This document shows positions 6,531-14,493 of a DNA stretch of 47,222 nucleotides, in pieces; the first letter of the stretch is position 1; each line of letters starts with the position of its first letter. The position numbers and the translations under genes are program-made. The DNA lies in assembly GCF_001420715.1 (NCBI RefSeq), contig NZ_LJJC01000004.1, positions 205,029 through 252,250 of the forward strand, read 5' to 3'. The DNA comes from Heyndrickxia shackletonii (lineage in GTDB: Bacteria > Bacillota > Bacilli > Bacillales > Bacillaceae_C). The notes beneath the pieces are model-generated. The model worked only from the letters and a program-made list of their open reading frames with translations, ran no database searches and had not been told where the DNA came from.

Positions 6531-8492
6531 TTATTTAACCGTATTAGCCACTAAAGATGCATACACATTTGCACCTTTTGGATTAAGATGAACACCATCA
6601 GGCTCAAAGTAATCATTATGATTGGCACTAGCAGAAAACCAGTTTACAAGAGATGTATTAGGATATTTTGCAGTTACCGAGTTCAGTGTAGTGTTCACAA
6701 CGTTTTGCCAAGGTCGTGGAACCCGAGTATTCACAAATATGATTTTCTTGTTCACTCCAATGGTCTTAATCATGGTTTCTAACTGGCCATTTGTAAAAGG
6801 ACCATTTGTACCGAGTTCGATAATTACCACATTGCCCAATTCCCCGTTAATTTTCATTCGTTTCACTAGGTCTAGCGCTTGGTACATTTGCCTGCCTATT
6901 TCAGCATCTACCTTTATGGATGGAAACACCTTTTTTAAATAAGGTTCTACGTCGACCAAAATGGAATCCCCAATAGCTGTTATGGTTGAATTTGATTTTG
7001 GAGGCGGTGTGCCTTGGGTATTTTGATTGCTTTTTTGGACAGTTTGTTGATTTACTTTCTGATCTTCTTTCTTAGTCACTTTGTTTTCTGTAACTTTTTG
7101 TGATGGTTGATTGACTTTGTTATCACTTGGTTTTATCTGTACAGGACTTTTTCTCTTTTCCGTTGATGGCGAAGTAGAAGTTTCTTTACTGGCGACATCC
7201 ACTTTCTGTTTTACATCATGATTATTCCGTGGTTTTTCAACAACAGTCATTTTCTTCTTTTCAGTATGGACTTTTGTGTGTTTTGGGGGAGCAACCGTTT
7301 TACTATTCGCTTTCGCACTCGGTTCATTCGAAATCACGAGTAATGAAATAAGCAATACTGCGGATACTCCTATAAAAGCAAACGCACGTCTGAAGGACAT
7401 CTTGCCCAGCGTTTTCCACATCACACCAAATCCATTTTTTCTGATAGGATTTTCAATAAATTTATAGGAAAGGGATGAAAGTAAAATAATAAGTCCAATT
7501 TGAAATATACTTCTAACGATAGATATTCCCTCTGTATTGACGGCAGGTGTTGTTAGCATAATAACCGGATAATGCCATAAATAAATGCCATAGGATCGCA
7601 CTCCTAAAAATCGCAGGGCTTTCACATCAAAAATTCTGCTGATGCTGCTTGCAGGATGGACAAGGGCAGCCAGCAAAAACGCAGTTACGATTGACAATAG
7701 AACCATTCCGCCTAAATATAAAAAGCTTTCATATTGGTTGGTTCGTACTAGCATCCAAAGTAAAACAAAAAGTCCGAGTCCCCCAACTAAATTGAGAAAA
7801 AAGCGTGATGCTAAAGGTACTTTTGCAGCTAATTTTTGGCTAGGCCAACATAGGGCCAGAGCAGATCCAATTAATAAAGAAAAGGCGCGGGTATCCGTTC
7901 CGTAGTATACTCTGCTAGGATCCATACCTGGCTGATAAAGGATGGCCATTGCTATACCGGAAAGGACGGCAGCAAGTAAAGTTAATATTAGTACGGACCG
8001 TTTTGATAAAAACTTTAACCCGATTACAATGAATAATGGCCAAAGTAAATAAAATTGTTCTTCCACAGCTAATGACCAAAAGTGAGTAAGCAGGGAAGGA
8101 GAACCGAAGCTTTCAAAATAAGAAACATGGTGAAAAATATACCACCAATTACTGAAATACAAAGCCGCTGCAATAATGTCTCCCTTCAAAGTATCTAAAA
8201 AATGGCGGTCAAATAAGATGACCCAGCATGAAATCACGATAAGGAGGGTGAACATAGCTGGCAGTAGACGCCTCGCTCTGCGATACCAGAAGTTTTTTAA
8301 ATCGATTGTTCCTTTTCTGTCTTTTTCTGTGACAAGAAGATCGGTAATAAGGTATCCGGAAAGTACGAAAAAAACACAGACTCCTAGAAAGCCTCCAGAT
8401 GCCCATCCAAAACCGAGATGGTAGAAGATGACGGCGAATACGGCTAACGCTCGTAAACCATCAAGTGAATGAATGTATCGTTTAGTATTCAT
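6531..8492 (-). CDS. oatA: Peptidoglycan O-acetyltransferase, OatA-type
   Basis: A 653-residue two-module enzyme that acetylates the C6 hydroxyl of muramic acid and so protects peptidoglycan from lysozyme. Residues 1 to about 375 are the acyltransferase-3 membrane domain (start RYIHSLDGLRALAV, then FFVLSGYLI and many helices). A Lys/Ser/Thr-rich extracellular linker spans about 390-500. The SGNH esterase-like domain follows, with the GDS block near 508, GTNG near 560 and DGVHLN near 633. The ATG at 8492 follows AAAGGAGGG; an upstream in-frame ATG at 8594 lacks a site. It sits downstream of sigV and rsiV on the same strand, as in B. subtilis (sigV-rsiV-oatA). Confidence 0.9.
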   Translation of the reverse strand: MNTKRYIHSLDGLRALAVFAVIFYHLGFGWASGGFLGVCVFFVLSGYLITDLLVTEKDRKGTIDLKNFWYRRARRLLPAMFTLLIVISCWVILFDRHFLDTLKGDIIAAALYFSNWWYIFHHVSYFESFGSPSLLTHFWSLAVEEQFYLLWPLFIVIGLKFLSKRSVLILTLLAAVLSGIAMAILYQPGMDPSRVYYGTDTRAFSLLIGSALALCWPSQKLAAKVPLASRFFLNLVGGLGLFVLLWMLVRTNQYESFLYLGGMVLLSIVTAFLLAALVHPASSISRIFDVKALRFLGVRSYGIYLWHYPVIMLTTPAVNTEGISIVRSIFQIGLIILLSSLSYKFIENPIRKNGFGVMWKTLGKMSFRRAFAFIGVSAVLLISLLVISNEPSAKANSKTVAPPKHTKVHTEKKKMTVVEKPRNNHDVKQKVDVASKETSTSPSTEKRKSPVQIKPSDNKVNQPSQKVTENKVTKKEDQKVNQQTVQKSNQNTQGTPPPKSNSTITAIGDSILVDVEPYLKKVFPSIKVDAEIGRQMYQALDLVKRMKINGELGNVVIIELGTNGPFTNGQLETMIKTIGVNKKIIFVNTRVPRPWQNVVNTTLNSVTAKYPNTSLVNWFSASANHNDYFEPDGVHLNPKGANVYASLVANTVK

Positions 8493-8686
8493 TAAATGAG
8501 TTCCCTCCTTTATGAAGTAAAACAAGTTGTATGTATGGACAATAAAGGGAAACGATAATGAAAGAAGCCGTTCAAAATACTTTACTTTTTTCAACGAAAG
8601 CCGAAAATGCTTATTTTCTATATTAATAGATTCCTTTCATCCATCTCTCCACGAATATTGCTCAAATTAAGACATGTATATTACAA

Positions 8687-8715
8687 ATATTACATTTATA
8701 TTACTGATGTATCAA
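8687..8715 (-). promoter_or_regulatory. Possible sigma-A promoter of oatA
   Basis: On the minus strand, TTGATA (8715-8710) and TAATAT (8692-8687) are separated by 17 bp, about 195 nt upstream of the oatA start. This would give oatA expression independent of SigV. Confidence 0.45.
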
Positions 8716-8821
8716 TGGTTTTTGTTAAAGTTTTTTCTAGTTTTCTATTTCAAACAAAAATTATTTACAAATGCGGGTTGAAAATGATGAGAGTAATGTT
8801 AGGCAGTTGTAACAACATATT

Positions 8822-8857
8822 TTTACAGGGATAAACTTTTCCATCTATCCCTGTAAA
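8822..8857. other. 12-bp stem-loop between rsiV and oatA
   Basis: TTTACAGGGATA pairs perfectly with TATCCCTGTAAA around a 12-nt loop, beginning 7 nt after the rsiV stop. Neither strand has a poly-T tail, so it may attenuate transcription into oatA or protect the upstream mRNA. Confidence 0.55.
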
Positions 8858-8864
8858 TGTGGAT

Positions 8865-9746
8865 TTATCGAATATACTCATGTCCAACCAAAACTTTTGA
8901 AATAACATCAGTCGGAATGACAAATTCCACTACTCCCATATATCCAGGTGCAACATCGTATTTATCAAAAGAAATGACCAGTTTATGATCCTTGTTTATA
9001 TAGAAGTTTTGATTAGCGGAAATCTTCTTAAACATATCTCCTGGCATAATATCTTTGTCTCCTGTGCCGCTTACCCAATAAATTTTATCCGGGTCCTCCT
9101 TCATTTGATGACGCATTTGATCCTGAATATTATTACTGATTAATTTTATATAACTGTCGTCCTTGAATAAGCTTGGTAAGGTGATTAGCACTTGATTTTT
9201 TTTATCAATGGTGTCGTATTTAAATGTTGTAGAGGACGACCCTACTGTGTTGACAACGTAACGGCCGATGGAGAGGATTTGTTCGTCATCCGTTTTTACA
9301 ACATAACCGCTATCAACTCCTAGGTGACCGCCACCTTGTTTTTTTAATTCGCTAACCTCCGTTTTAAAATCCTTATATAATTTTTTGTTTTCCTCTAAAT
9401 ATTTTTGATTTAAGCTATTCTCTAGACTTTTATTTTCCAGATTTTTAATACCCGGTGTTTTGATATGTGCATTGTATGTTTTGTCGTCCACATTCCATTC
9501 CTTAAACGTAATTACCTTCACGACGCTTCCAACTACTGGTATGTCGGACAATGTTTTTGCAAATGTAGGGCTTGTGTTTACGCTGGCAATGAAAATGGCT
9601 GCAGCGGCTGCTGCTCCTAAAATCCATTTGTAGGTGCGTGTGGGTTGTTTGGGCTGTTTTAGTGCCTTTTGCACAATCTCATCAAGTTCAGCCGGAATAG
9701 GGATATTTTTATATTCACTTCTTAATTGCTCCAACTTCTTATCCAT
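8865..9746 (-). CDS. rsiV: Anti-sigma factor RsiV-like, lysozyme sensor
   Basis: A 293-residue type II membrane protein. A cytoplasmic sigma-binding segment (residues 1-40) precedes one membrane helix (41-57, WILGAAAAAAIFIASV). The extracytoplasmic part has the DUF4163/DUF3298 arrangement of RsiV (YKDFKTEVSELKK, GRYVVNTVGSSSTTFKYDTIDKK, FKKISANQNFYINKDHKLVISFDKYDVAPG). In B. subtilis RsiV binds lysozyme directly and is then cleaved by signal peptidase and RasP, freeing SigV. The ATG at 9746 follows CTGGAGG; a longer frame from 9863 overlaps sigV and lacks a site. The sigV stop lies 22 nt upstream. Confidence 0.9.
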   Translation of the reverse strand: MDKKLEQLRSEYKNIPIPAELDEIVQKALKQPKQPTRTYKWILGAAAAAAIFIASVNTSPTFAKTLSDIPVVGSVVKVITFKEWNVDDKTYNAHIKTPGIKNLENKSLENSLNQKYLEENKKLYKDFKTEVSELKKQGGGHLGVDSGYVVKTDDEQILSIGRYVVNTVGSSSTTFKYDTIDKKNQVLITLPSLFKDDSYIKLISNNIQDQMRHQMKEDPDKIYWVSGTGDKDIMPGDMFKKISANQNFYINKDHKLVISFDKYDVAPGYMGVVEFVIPTDVISKVLVGHEYIR

Positions 9747-9768
9747 CCAAAATTCCTCCAGTAACGTG

Positions 9769-10248
9769 TTATTGTAACTTAATTCGCAGCATATCCAGTG
9801 CTCTGTATAACCTTGTTTTGACCGTGCTTTCCTTTTCACCAAGGACTTCTGCGACTTCTTCAATTTTTAAATCCTCGAAAAATCGCAAGATGATGACACT
9901 GCGATACTTAACGGGCAATTCCTCCAGCGATTTTTCCAAATCCAAATGCTTGTAGACATCTTCTTTGCCTGAGCTATAATAATCTAAAGTTTCTTCATCG
10001 ACGAAGGTAACCTTTTTCTTTTTACGCAAAAAGTCTAAGGATGTATTGACAACGATTCGGTAGAACCAGCTTTTGACGGACTGGGCATCCCGTATAGAAT
10101 CTTTCGCCAGAATCGCCTTTTTTATAGAATCTTGAACAATATCCAAAGCATCCTCTGAATTTTTGACATAACTATAAGCCAGTCGATAAAAGTCTTCTTT
10201 ATTTTCTGTAACGAACTGTATAAAATAGTGGTCCAACTTGCTTTTCAT
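9769..10248 (-). CDS. sigV: ECF sigma factor SigV-like
   Basis: A 159-residue ECF sigma factor. The sigma-2 region spans about residues 10-75 (FYRLAYSYVKNSEDALDIVQDS, VKSWFYRIVVNTSLDFLRKKKK). Sigma-4 spans about 105-155 (LEELPVKYRSVIILRFFEDLKIEEVAEVLG, then STVKTRLYRAL). AAGGAG precedes the ATG. Its position directly before an RsiV-type anti-sigma factor and upstream of oatA identifies it as SigV rather than another ECF. It probably drives its own operon from 10302-10331. Confidence 0.92.
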   Translation of the reverse strand: MKSKLDHYFIQFVTENKEDFYRLAYSYVKNSEDALDIVQDSIKKAILAKDSIRDAQSVKSWFYRIVVNTSLDFLRKKKKVTFVDEETLDYYSSGKEDVYKHLDLEKSLEELPVKYRSVIILRFFEDLKIEEVAEVLGEKESTVKTRLYRALDMLRIKLQ

Positions 10249-10301
10249 TGAAAAAAGAGCTCCTTTTTCTAAGATACGTATCTGTTTGGTGTTACGGAAA
10301 A

Positions 10302-10331
10302 TAGACGTGCGGTGAGGATAAAAAGTTTTAA
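10302..10331 (-). promoter_or_regulatory. ECF-type promoter of the sigV operon
   Basis: On the minus strand a -35 region TTAAAAC (10331-10325) and a -10 region CGTCTA (10307-10302) are separated by 17 nt, matching the AAC...CGTC logic of Bacillus ECF promoters. They lie about 54 nt upstream of the sigV ATG, which fits autoregulation. Confidence 0.72.
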
Positions 10332-10416
10332 GCTTTTTTTGGAAATTTTATTTTCATTTGTAAGTATAAGAATGTGTAAACTTTATTAGTATAAAAATTA
10401 TTTAACAGTGTAGTCA

Positions 10417-10474
10417 CTGTCCAGCTGCAACGCCTATCCGCTAGCAGATGAGCAAGGCGATTGCGCTTTTCCTG
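10417..10474 (+). repeat. Internally deleted copy of the 184-bp dispersed repeat
   Basis: CTGTCCAGCTGCAACGCC and the following CTATCCGCTAGC match the 5' end of the element at 20026. It then jumps to AAGGCGATTGCGCTTTTC, the 3' end of the same element, so only the termini remain. Confidence 0.75.
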
Positions 10475-10591
10475 TAATACATTAAGTAAGAATAATTTAG
10501 AAAGGATTTTGTTTGAAAGAAAGAGAATACGTTTTTAAGGGTAATTTTTTATAAAGGATGTGAAAAGTGCGAGAAGTGCGCACTCTATAGA

Positions 10592-11233
10592 ATGAAGATA
10601 AAACTAATTATTGCCGATGATAATTCTTTTATTCGGGAGGGGATGAAAATCATCCTCAGCACGTATGATGAGTTCGAGGTTTTAGCGACCGTAGATGATG
10701 GGAAAGAAGCAGTTGATTATTGTAAAAACAATGAAGTTGATGTTGCTTTACTAGATGTTAGAATGCCGAATATGAATGGCGTAGAGGCAACGAAGCTCCT
10801 AACAGAGCAAACAAACACAAAGCCTTTAATTCTAACGACCTTTGATGATGATGAATATATCATGGATGCGATAAAGAACGGAGCGAAGGGGTATTTGCTA
10901 AAAAATACAGAACCGGAAGTCATTCGGGATGCCATCAAGGGTGTGTATAAAGGAAATAGTATTATACAGGATGTGGTGCTGGAGAAAATAAAGTCCAATT
11001 TGGCAGAGTCTAAAAATCAGGAATCGAAAATTGATACGAGTTTGTTTACGGAAAGAGAGCTTAGTATTATGTCACTTATTGCAAAAGGACTTTCCAATAA
11101 AGAAATTTCAAAGCAGCTTTTTATTTCGGAAGGGACGATTGCGAATTATATTACGTCGATTTTAAATAAAACGGGTCTTGGGCACCGTACGCAAATTGCC
11201 ATTTATTATTTAACAGGCAAAGTAGAGCAATGA
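10592..11233 (+). CDS. NarL/LuxR-family response regulator
   Basis: A 213-residue response regulator. The receiver domain has acidic residues at IADDN and phospho-acceptor D55 in LLDVRMP, with Thr in ILTTFDDD and Lys in GYLLKN. The LuxR-type HTH is at about 148-205 (FTERELSIMSLIAKGLSNKEISKQL, then EGTIANYITSIL). The ribosome binding site is weak. The cognate kinase starts 10 nt after the stop. The pair lies upstream of the ABC exporter at 13539-16754, recalling B. subtilis lnrJK-lnrLMN, so control of that exporter is likely. In B. subtilis the kinase precedes the regulator; here the order is reversed. Confidence 0.92.
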   Translation: MKIKLIIADDNSFIREGMKIILSTYDEFEVLATVDDGKEAVDYCKNNEVDVALLDVRMPNMNGVEATKLLTEQTNTKPLILTTFDDDEYIMDAIKNGAKGYLLKNTEPEVIRDAIKGVYKGNSIIQDVVLEKIKSNLAESKNQESKIDTSLFTERELSIMSLIAKGLSNKEISKQLFISEGTIANYITSILNKTGLGHRTQIAIYYLTGKVEQ

Positions 11234-11243
11234 GGGAATTAAA

Positions 11244-12344
11244 ATGGAATTATGGATGATTTTCAGCAAATTAATTATTATGGGGTATATTGCTGCAGTC
11301 TATGTTCAATCAGGCAGCCCTCATTTGCCCTGGGTTGTTTTTTCCCTGCTTGTTTATTTTAGTGTGAGCATTGTGACCTATTTGTTTAAAAGGGATATAG
11401 TTAAAAAGCTGCTTATGCTAGTGTCCATTATATTAGTAGTTATTTTCTGTATCCAAATCGATCCGCACTTTATGCTGCTTCTGCCTATCAGTATCTTTGA
11501 GTTAGGGAATTACTTTATGGAAAAAAAGCCATATTTGTTACTCATAACCCTTATTCCGGTTATATATATGAAGGGGAATATGTACCCTGCATACGGAATG
11601 GTAACCCTACTGAGCTATATGGTATTTCGAATGGGAGTTATTTTTACCAACAAACTGATAAAATACGAACATCAGATGGATACGATGCGAAGAAGTCTGC
11701 AAAAGCTATCGAAAAGTTTGAATGAAAATCAAGAATACATAAGGCAATCAGAATATACTTTTAAGCTGGAGGAGCGGAACAGGCTTTCCCAAGAAATCCA
11801 TGATAAAATTGGCCACTCCATGACTGGCGCTCTTATTCAAATGGAAGCCTCTAAGCGTTTGATGGGCATAAATCAGGAAAAAGCGACGGAATTATTGCAA
11901 AATGCCATCAATATCTCGAAGGAGGGAATTGAAAGCATTCGAGTTACCTTGAAAAATATGAAGCCGCCCACCGAACAGATGGGTATTCACCGAATGAAGC
12001 TATTAATTGATGAATTTTCATCGAAACATCAGCTGGACACTTCCTTTATTTACAAGGGGAATCTGGAGGTTATCGCCCCAATTCATTGGAAAATCATACA
12101 GGAGAACATTACCGAGGCTTTGACGAACACCTTAAAATATTCGGATGCTACACATGTTTCTATAGAACTTAATGTTTTAAATAAAATCATTAGAGTCGAA
12201 GTGAAGGATAATGGCAAAGGCGCTGAAAAGGTGAAAAAAGGCCTTGGAATCAGGGGAATGGAAGAACGGACTGCCGCTATTAACGGAAAAGTGATAGTGG
12301 ATGGGATGAATGGGTTTTCGGTGACGACATTGCTGCCTATTTAA
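11244..12344 (+). CDS. NarL-partner sensor histidine kinase
   Basis: A 366-residue kinase. About five or six membrane helices fill residues 1-140 with hardly any extracytoplasmic loop, as in intramembrane-sensing kinases for envelope stress. A coiled linker (145-180) leads to the HisKA_3 domain with H186 in SQEIHDKIGHS. The HATPase_c domain follows (ENITEALTNTLKYSDATH, DNGKGAE, GLGIRGMEER). It shares an operon with the response regulator. The signal is not deducible, though exporter context suggests a membrane-active antibiotic. Confidence 0.92.
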   Translation: MELWMIFSKLIIMGYIAAVYVQSGSPHLPWVVFSLLVYFSVSIVTYLFKRDIVKKLLMLVSIILVVIFCIQIDPHFMLLLPISIFELGNYFMEKKPYLLLITLIPVIYMKGNMYPAYGMVTLLSYMVFRMGVIFTNKLIKYEHQMDTMRRSLQKLSKSLNENQEYIRQSEYTFKLEERNRLSQEIHDKIGHSMTGALIQMEASKRLMGINQEKATELLQNAINISKEGIESIRVTLKNMKPPTEQMGIHRMKLLIDEFSSKHQLDTSFIYKGNLEVIAPIHWKIIQENITEALTNTLKYSDATHVSIELNVLNKIIRVEVKDNGKGAEKVKKGLGIRGMEERTAAINGKVIVDGMNGFSVTTLLPI

Positions 12345-12360
12345 TTAGTAGCTTTAGGAT

Positions 12361-12545
12361 AACGGACACCAGTTCCTTTATGTGTGACAAAACGGGCTGA
12401 ATCCTTATGTTTGCGGACAGAGATTCCGTTATTTTTGCAATAGGGAGGTTATTTTCTCTTTTTTTACGCAAATAACGGAATCTCTGTCCGCTTAGTCATT
12501 AAATTAGGGTGATTTTATAAAGATAACGGAACCAGTGTCCGTTTG
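12361..12545. repeat. Four-motif dispersed repeat, copy 1
   Basis: Four copies of a roughly 20-bp motif (AACGGACACnnnTTCCGTTAT type) occur at 12361 (+), 12413 (+), 12472 (-) and 12523 (-). The two inner copies extend to a near-perfect stem of about 24 bp (12413-12438 with 12468-12491), and the outer copies form a second, imperfect stem. The element starts 17 nt after the kinase stop and could also act as a transcription barrier. Related copies are at 33752 and 39931. Confidence 0.9.
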
Positions 12546-12643
12546 TTTTTATATTTAATATTTTATTAAAACAAATACCTCCCTCTTCTAAAGGAAATAC
12601 TGTACATAAATTTACTTTTGTGAAGAGGAGCGTATATTCTTAG

Positions 12644-13366
12644 ATGATGAAAAAACCGGTTATCGGCATTACTAGTTCATCCGTTCATTATAATGGTCAT
12701 GAAAGCTCAATGCTGCCTATTAGTTATTGTGATGCAATAACTAATGCGGGTGGCCTCCCTGTTATTATTGCTGTTGCGCCAGAAGAAATGGCAGAACAAT
12801 GGTTAGATGTATGCGATGGAATTATTTTAAGCGGGGGAGAGGATATGGATCCGTATACCTACCATGAGGAACCTCATCCGCAGCTGAAAAAAACCATAAT
12901 AGAACGGGATCAGTTTGAAATAGGATTAGTACACGCTGCAAGAAAACGAAAGGTACCTATTTTGGCGATTTGCAGAGGGGTGCATGTCGTAAATGTAGCA
13001 CTGGGCGGCACCATCTTGCAGGATATTGAAAGTATTGTTCCTAATTGTATTCAGCATACGCAAAAGGCATCCAGTAAAACCCCTTCTCATTCCGTTAAAA
13101 TAGAAGGAAATAGCTTTTTATCCACTATACTTGGGACACAGGAAGTGAGGGTGAATAGCTTCCATCACCAAGCAGTGAACACCCTTGCTCTCGGATTAAA
13201 GGTCACGGCGCGGGCACATGATGGAATATTAGAAGCTATCGAAGCAATAAATATGGAAGAAGGTTGGATTTTGGGAGTTCAGTGGCATCCGGAGGAAATG
13301 GGGACCAATTACCAGATGGATCAACTATTTGCTGAGTTTATAAAAGCCTGTGAACTAGGCAAATAA
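12644..13366 (+). CDS. Class I glutamine amidotransferase-like hydrolase (peptidase C26, PuuD-like)
   Basis: A 240-residue gamma-glutamyl-gamma-aminobutyrate hydrolase family protein. The nucleophile is C110 in LAICRGVHVVN, and the His-Glu pair is in VQWHPEE near residue 214. GIILSGGEDMDPYTYHEEP is the family signature near 59-77. Members hydrolyse gamma-glutamyl amides such as gamma-glutamyl-GABA. It stands between the two-component system and the ABC exporter but has its own terminator and is flanked by repeats, so a functional link is doubtful. The ATG at 12644 or 12647 follows GAGGAG at a rather long distance. Confidence 0.9.
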   Translation: MMKKPVIGITSSSVHYNGHESSMLPISYCDAITNAGGLPVIIAVAPEEMAEQWLDVCDGIILSGGEDMDPYTYHEEPHPQLKKTIIERDQFEIGLVHAARKRKVPILAICRGVHVVNVALGGTILQDIESIVPNCIQHTQKASSKTPSHSVKIEGNSFLSTILGTQEVRVNSFHHQAVNTLALGLKVTARAHDGILEAIEAINMEEGWILGVQWHPEEMGTNYQMDQLFAEFIKACELGK

Positions 13367-13420
13367 CTCCCGCGAAAAAACTCATATGAAAAACATGAAA
13401 ATTCTCATGTGAAAACAGTG

Positions 13421-13454
13421 AAGGAATGCACTTATGGAAGTGTGTTCCTTTTTC
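13421..13454 (+). terminator. Intrinsic terminator
   Basis: AAGGAATGCACTT pairs with AAGTGTGTTCCTT (two mismatches) around ATGG, followed by a T-run, downstream of the C26 hydrolase gene. Confidence 0.75.
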
Positions 13455-13483
13455 TATAATAACATCATAAGCGCTTTAATAGA

Positions 13484-13519
13484 TGTCTAGCTGCAGCGCC
13501 TATCGGCTAGCGGATTTCT
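13484..13519 (+). repeat. 5' fragment of the 184-bp dispersed repeat
   Basis: 36 bp identical to the first 36 bp of the element at 20026, starting TGTCTAGCTGCAGCGCC. The 3' part is absent, and the fragment runs straight into the ribosome binding site of the ABC ATPase gene. Confidence 0.9.
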
Positions 13520-13538
13520 AATCGAGAGGAGAAAAAAC

Positions 13539-14474
13539 ATGAATGTGTTAGAAATAAAAAATTTAACGAAGAAATTCGGTGACTTTATCGCGGTAGATAA
13601 TATGTCTTTAAAAATTGAAGAAGGTGAGATCTTCGGATTTCTGGGTGCAAACGGAGCAGGTAAGAGCACGACTATCAATATGATATCCGGACTATTAAGA
13701 AGCAACGAAGGGGTTATTAACATCCTTGGAAAAAATGCCGAAAAACATAGCCGGTTTGCAAAAATGAATATCGGGATTGTTCCGCAGGATTTGGCCATTT
13801 ACGAGGATTTAACTGCATATGAAAATGTTCGTTTTTTTGCGGGGCTGTATGGCCTGCGTGGGGTGGAATTAGATGCGCGTGTAAAAGAGGCGCTCGAGTT
13901 TGTCGGTTTAAGTGATAAGCATAAAGGCTATCCAAAGAATTTTTCCGGCGGGATGAAAAGGCGCCTGAATATTGCGTGTGCCATTGCCCACCGACCAAAA
14001 TTGATTATTATGGATGAACCAACTGTCGGGATTGATCCGCAATCCAGAAACTATATCCTTACCTCAGTACGCAAGCTTAATGAAATGGGAAGTACGATCA
14101 TTTACACAAGTCATTACATGGAAGAAGTAGAGGAAATCTGTACTCGCATTGCTATTGTGGATCACGGCCAGATCATTGCGGAAGGAACAAAGGAGCAATT
14201 GAAATCCATCATCACGAATACAAAGGATATTTGGATTGAAGTGAAATCGGCGGAGGGTCTTGATCCGAACACGTTGCAAGCAATCAATGGAGTGGAAGCA
14301 GTTCAAATAGAAGACAATGTAATTAAAATCAATAGTGATGCCGGAGTGAACAATTTAAATAAGATCATTGAACAGTTAATGAAGAACGGTGCAGAAATAC
14401 GTTCATTAGAAGAGCAGGAACCAAATCTGGAAACAGTGTTCTTGACGTTAACAGGGAGAAACCTGCGTGATTAA
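13539..14474 (+). CDS. ABC exporter ATP-binding protein (LnrL-like)
   Basis: A 311-residue ABC ATPase with Walker A at about 36-44 (GANGAGKST), Q-loop VPQDL, signature FSGGMKRRLNIA near 134, Walker B LIIMDEPTVGID near 155-166 and the switch His in TSHYMEE. The C-terminal extension of about 80 residues is typical of ABC-2 drug exporters. B. subtilis LnrL (YfiL) has a similar length and also precedes two ABC-2 permease genes. GAGAGGAG lies just upstream of the ATG. Probable role: energising export of or resistance to a membrane-active compound; the substrate is inferred only from gene order. Confidence 0.92.
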   Translation: MNVLEIKNLTKKFGDFIAVDNMSLKIEEGEIFGFLGANGAGKSTTINMISGLLRSNEGVINILGKNAEKHSRFAKMNIGIVPQDLAIYEDLTAYENVRFFAGLYGLRGVELDARVKEALEFVGLSDKHKGYPKNFSGGMKRRLNIACAIAHRPKLIIMDEPTVGIDPQSRNYILTSVRKLNEMGSTIIYTSHYMEEVEEICTRIAIVDHGQIIAEGTKEQLKSIITNTKDIWIEVKSAEGLDPNTLQAINGVEAVQIEDNVIKINSDAGVNNLNKIIEQLMKNGAEIRSLEEQEPNLETVFLTLTGRNLRD

Positions 14475-14493
14475 TAGAAGGGAGGGATAATGA

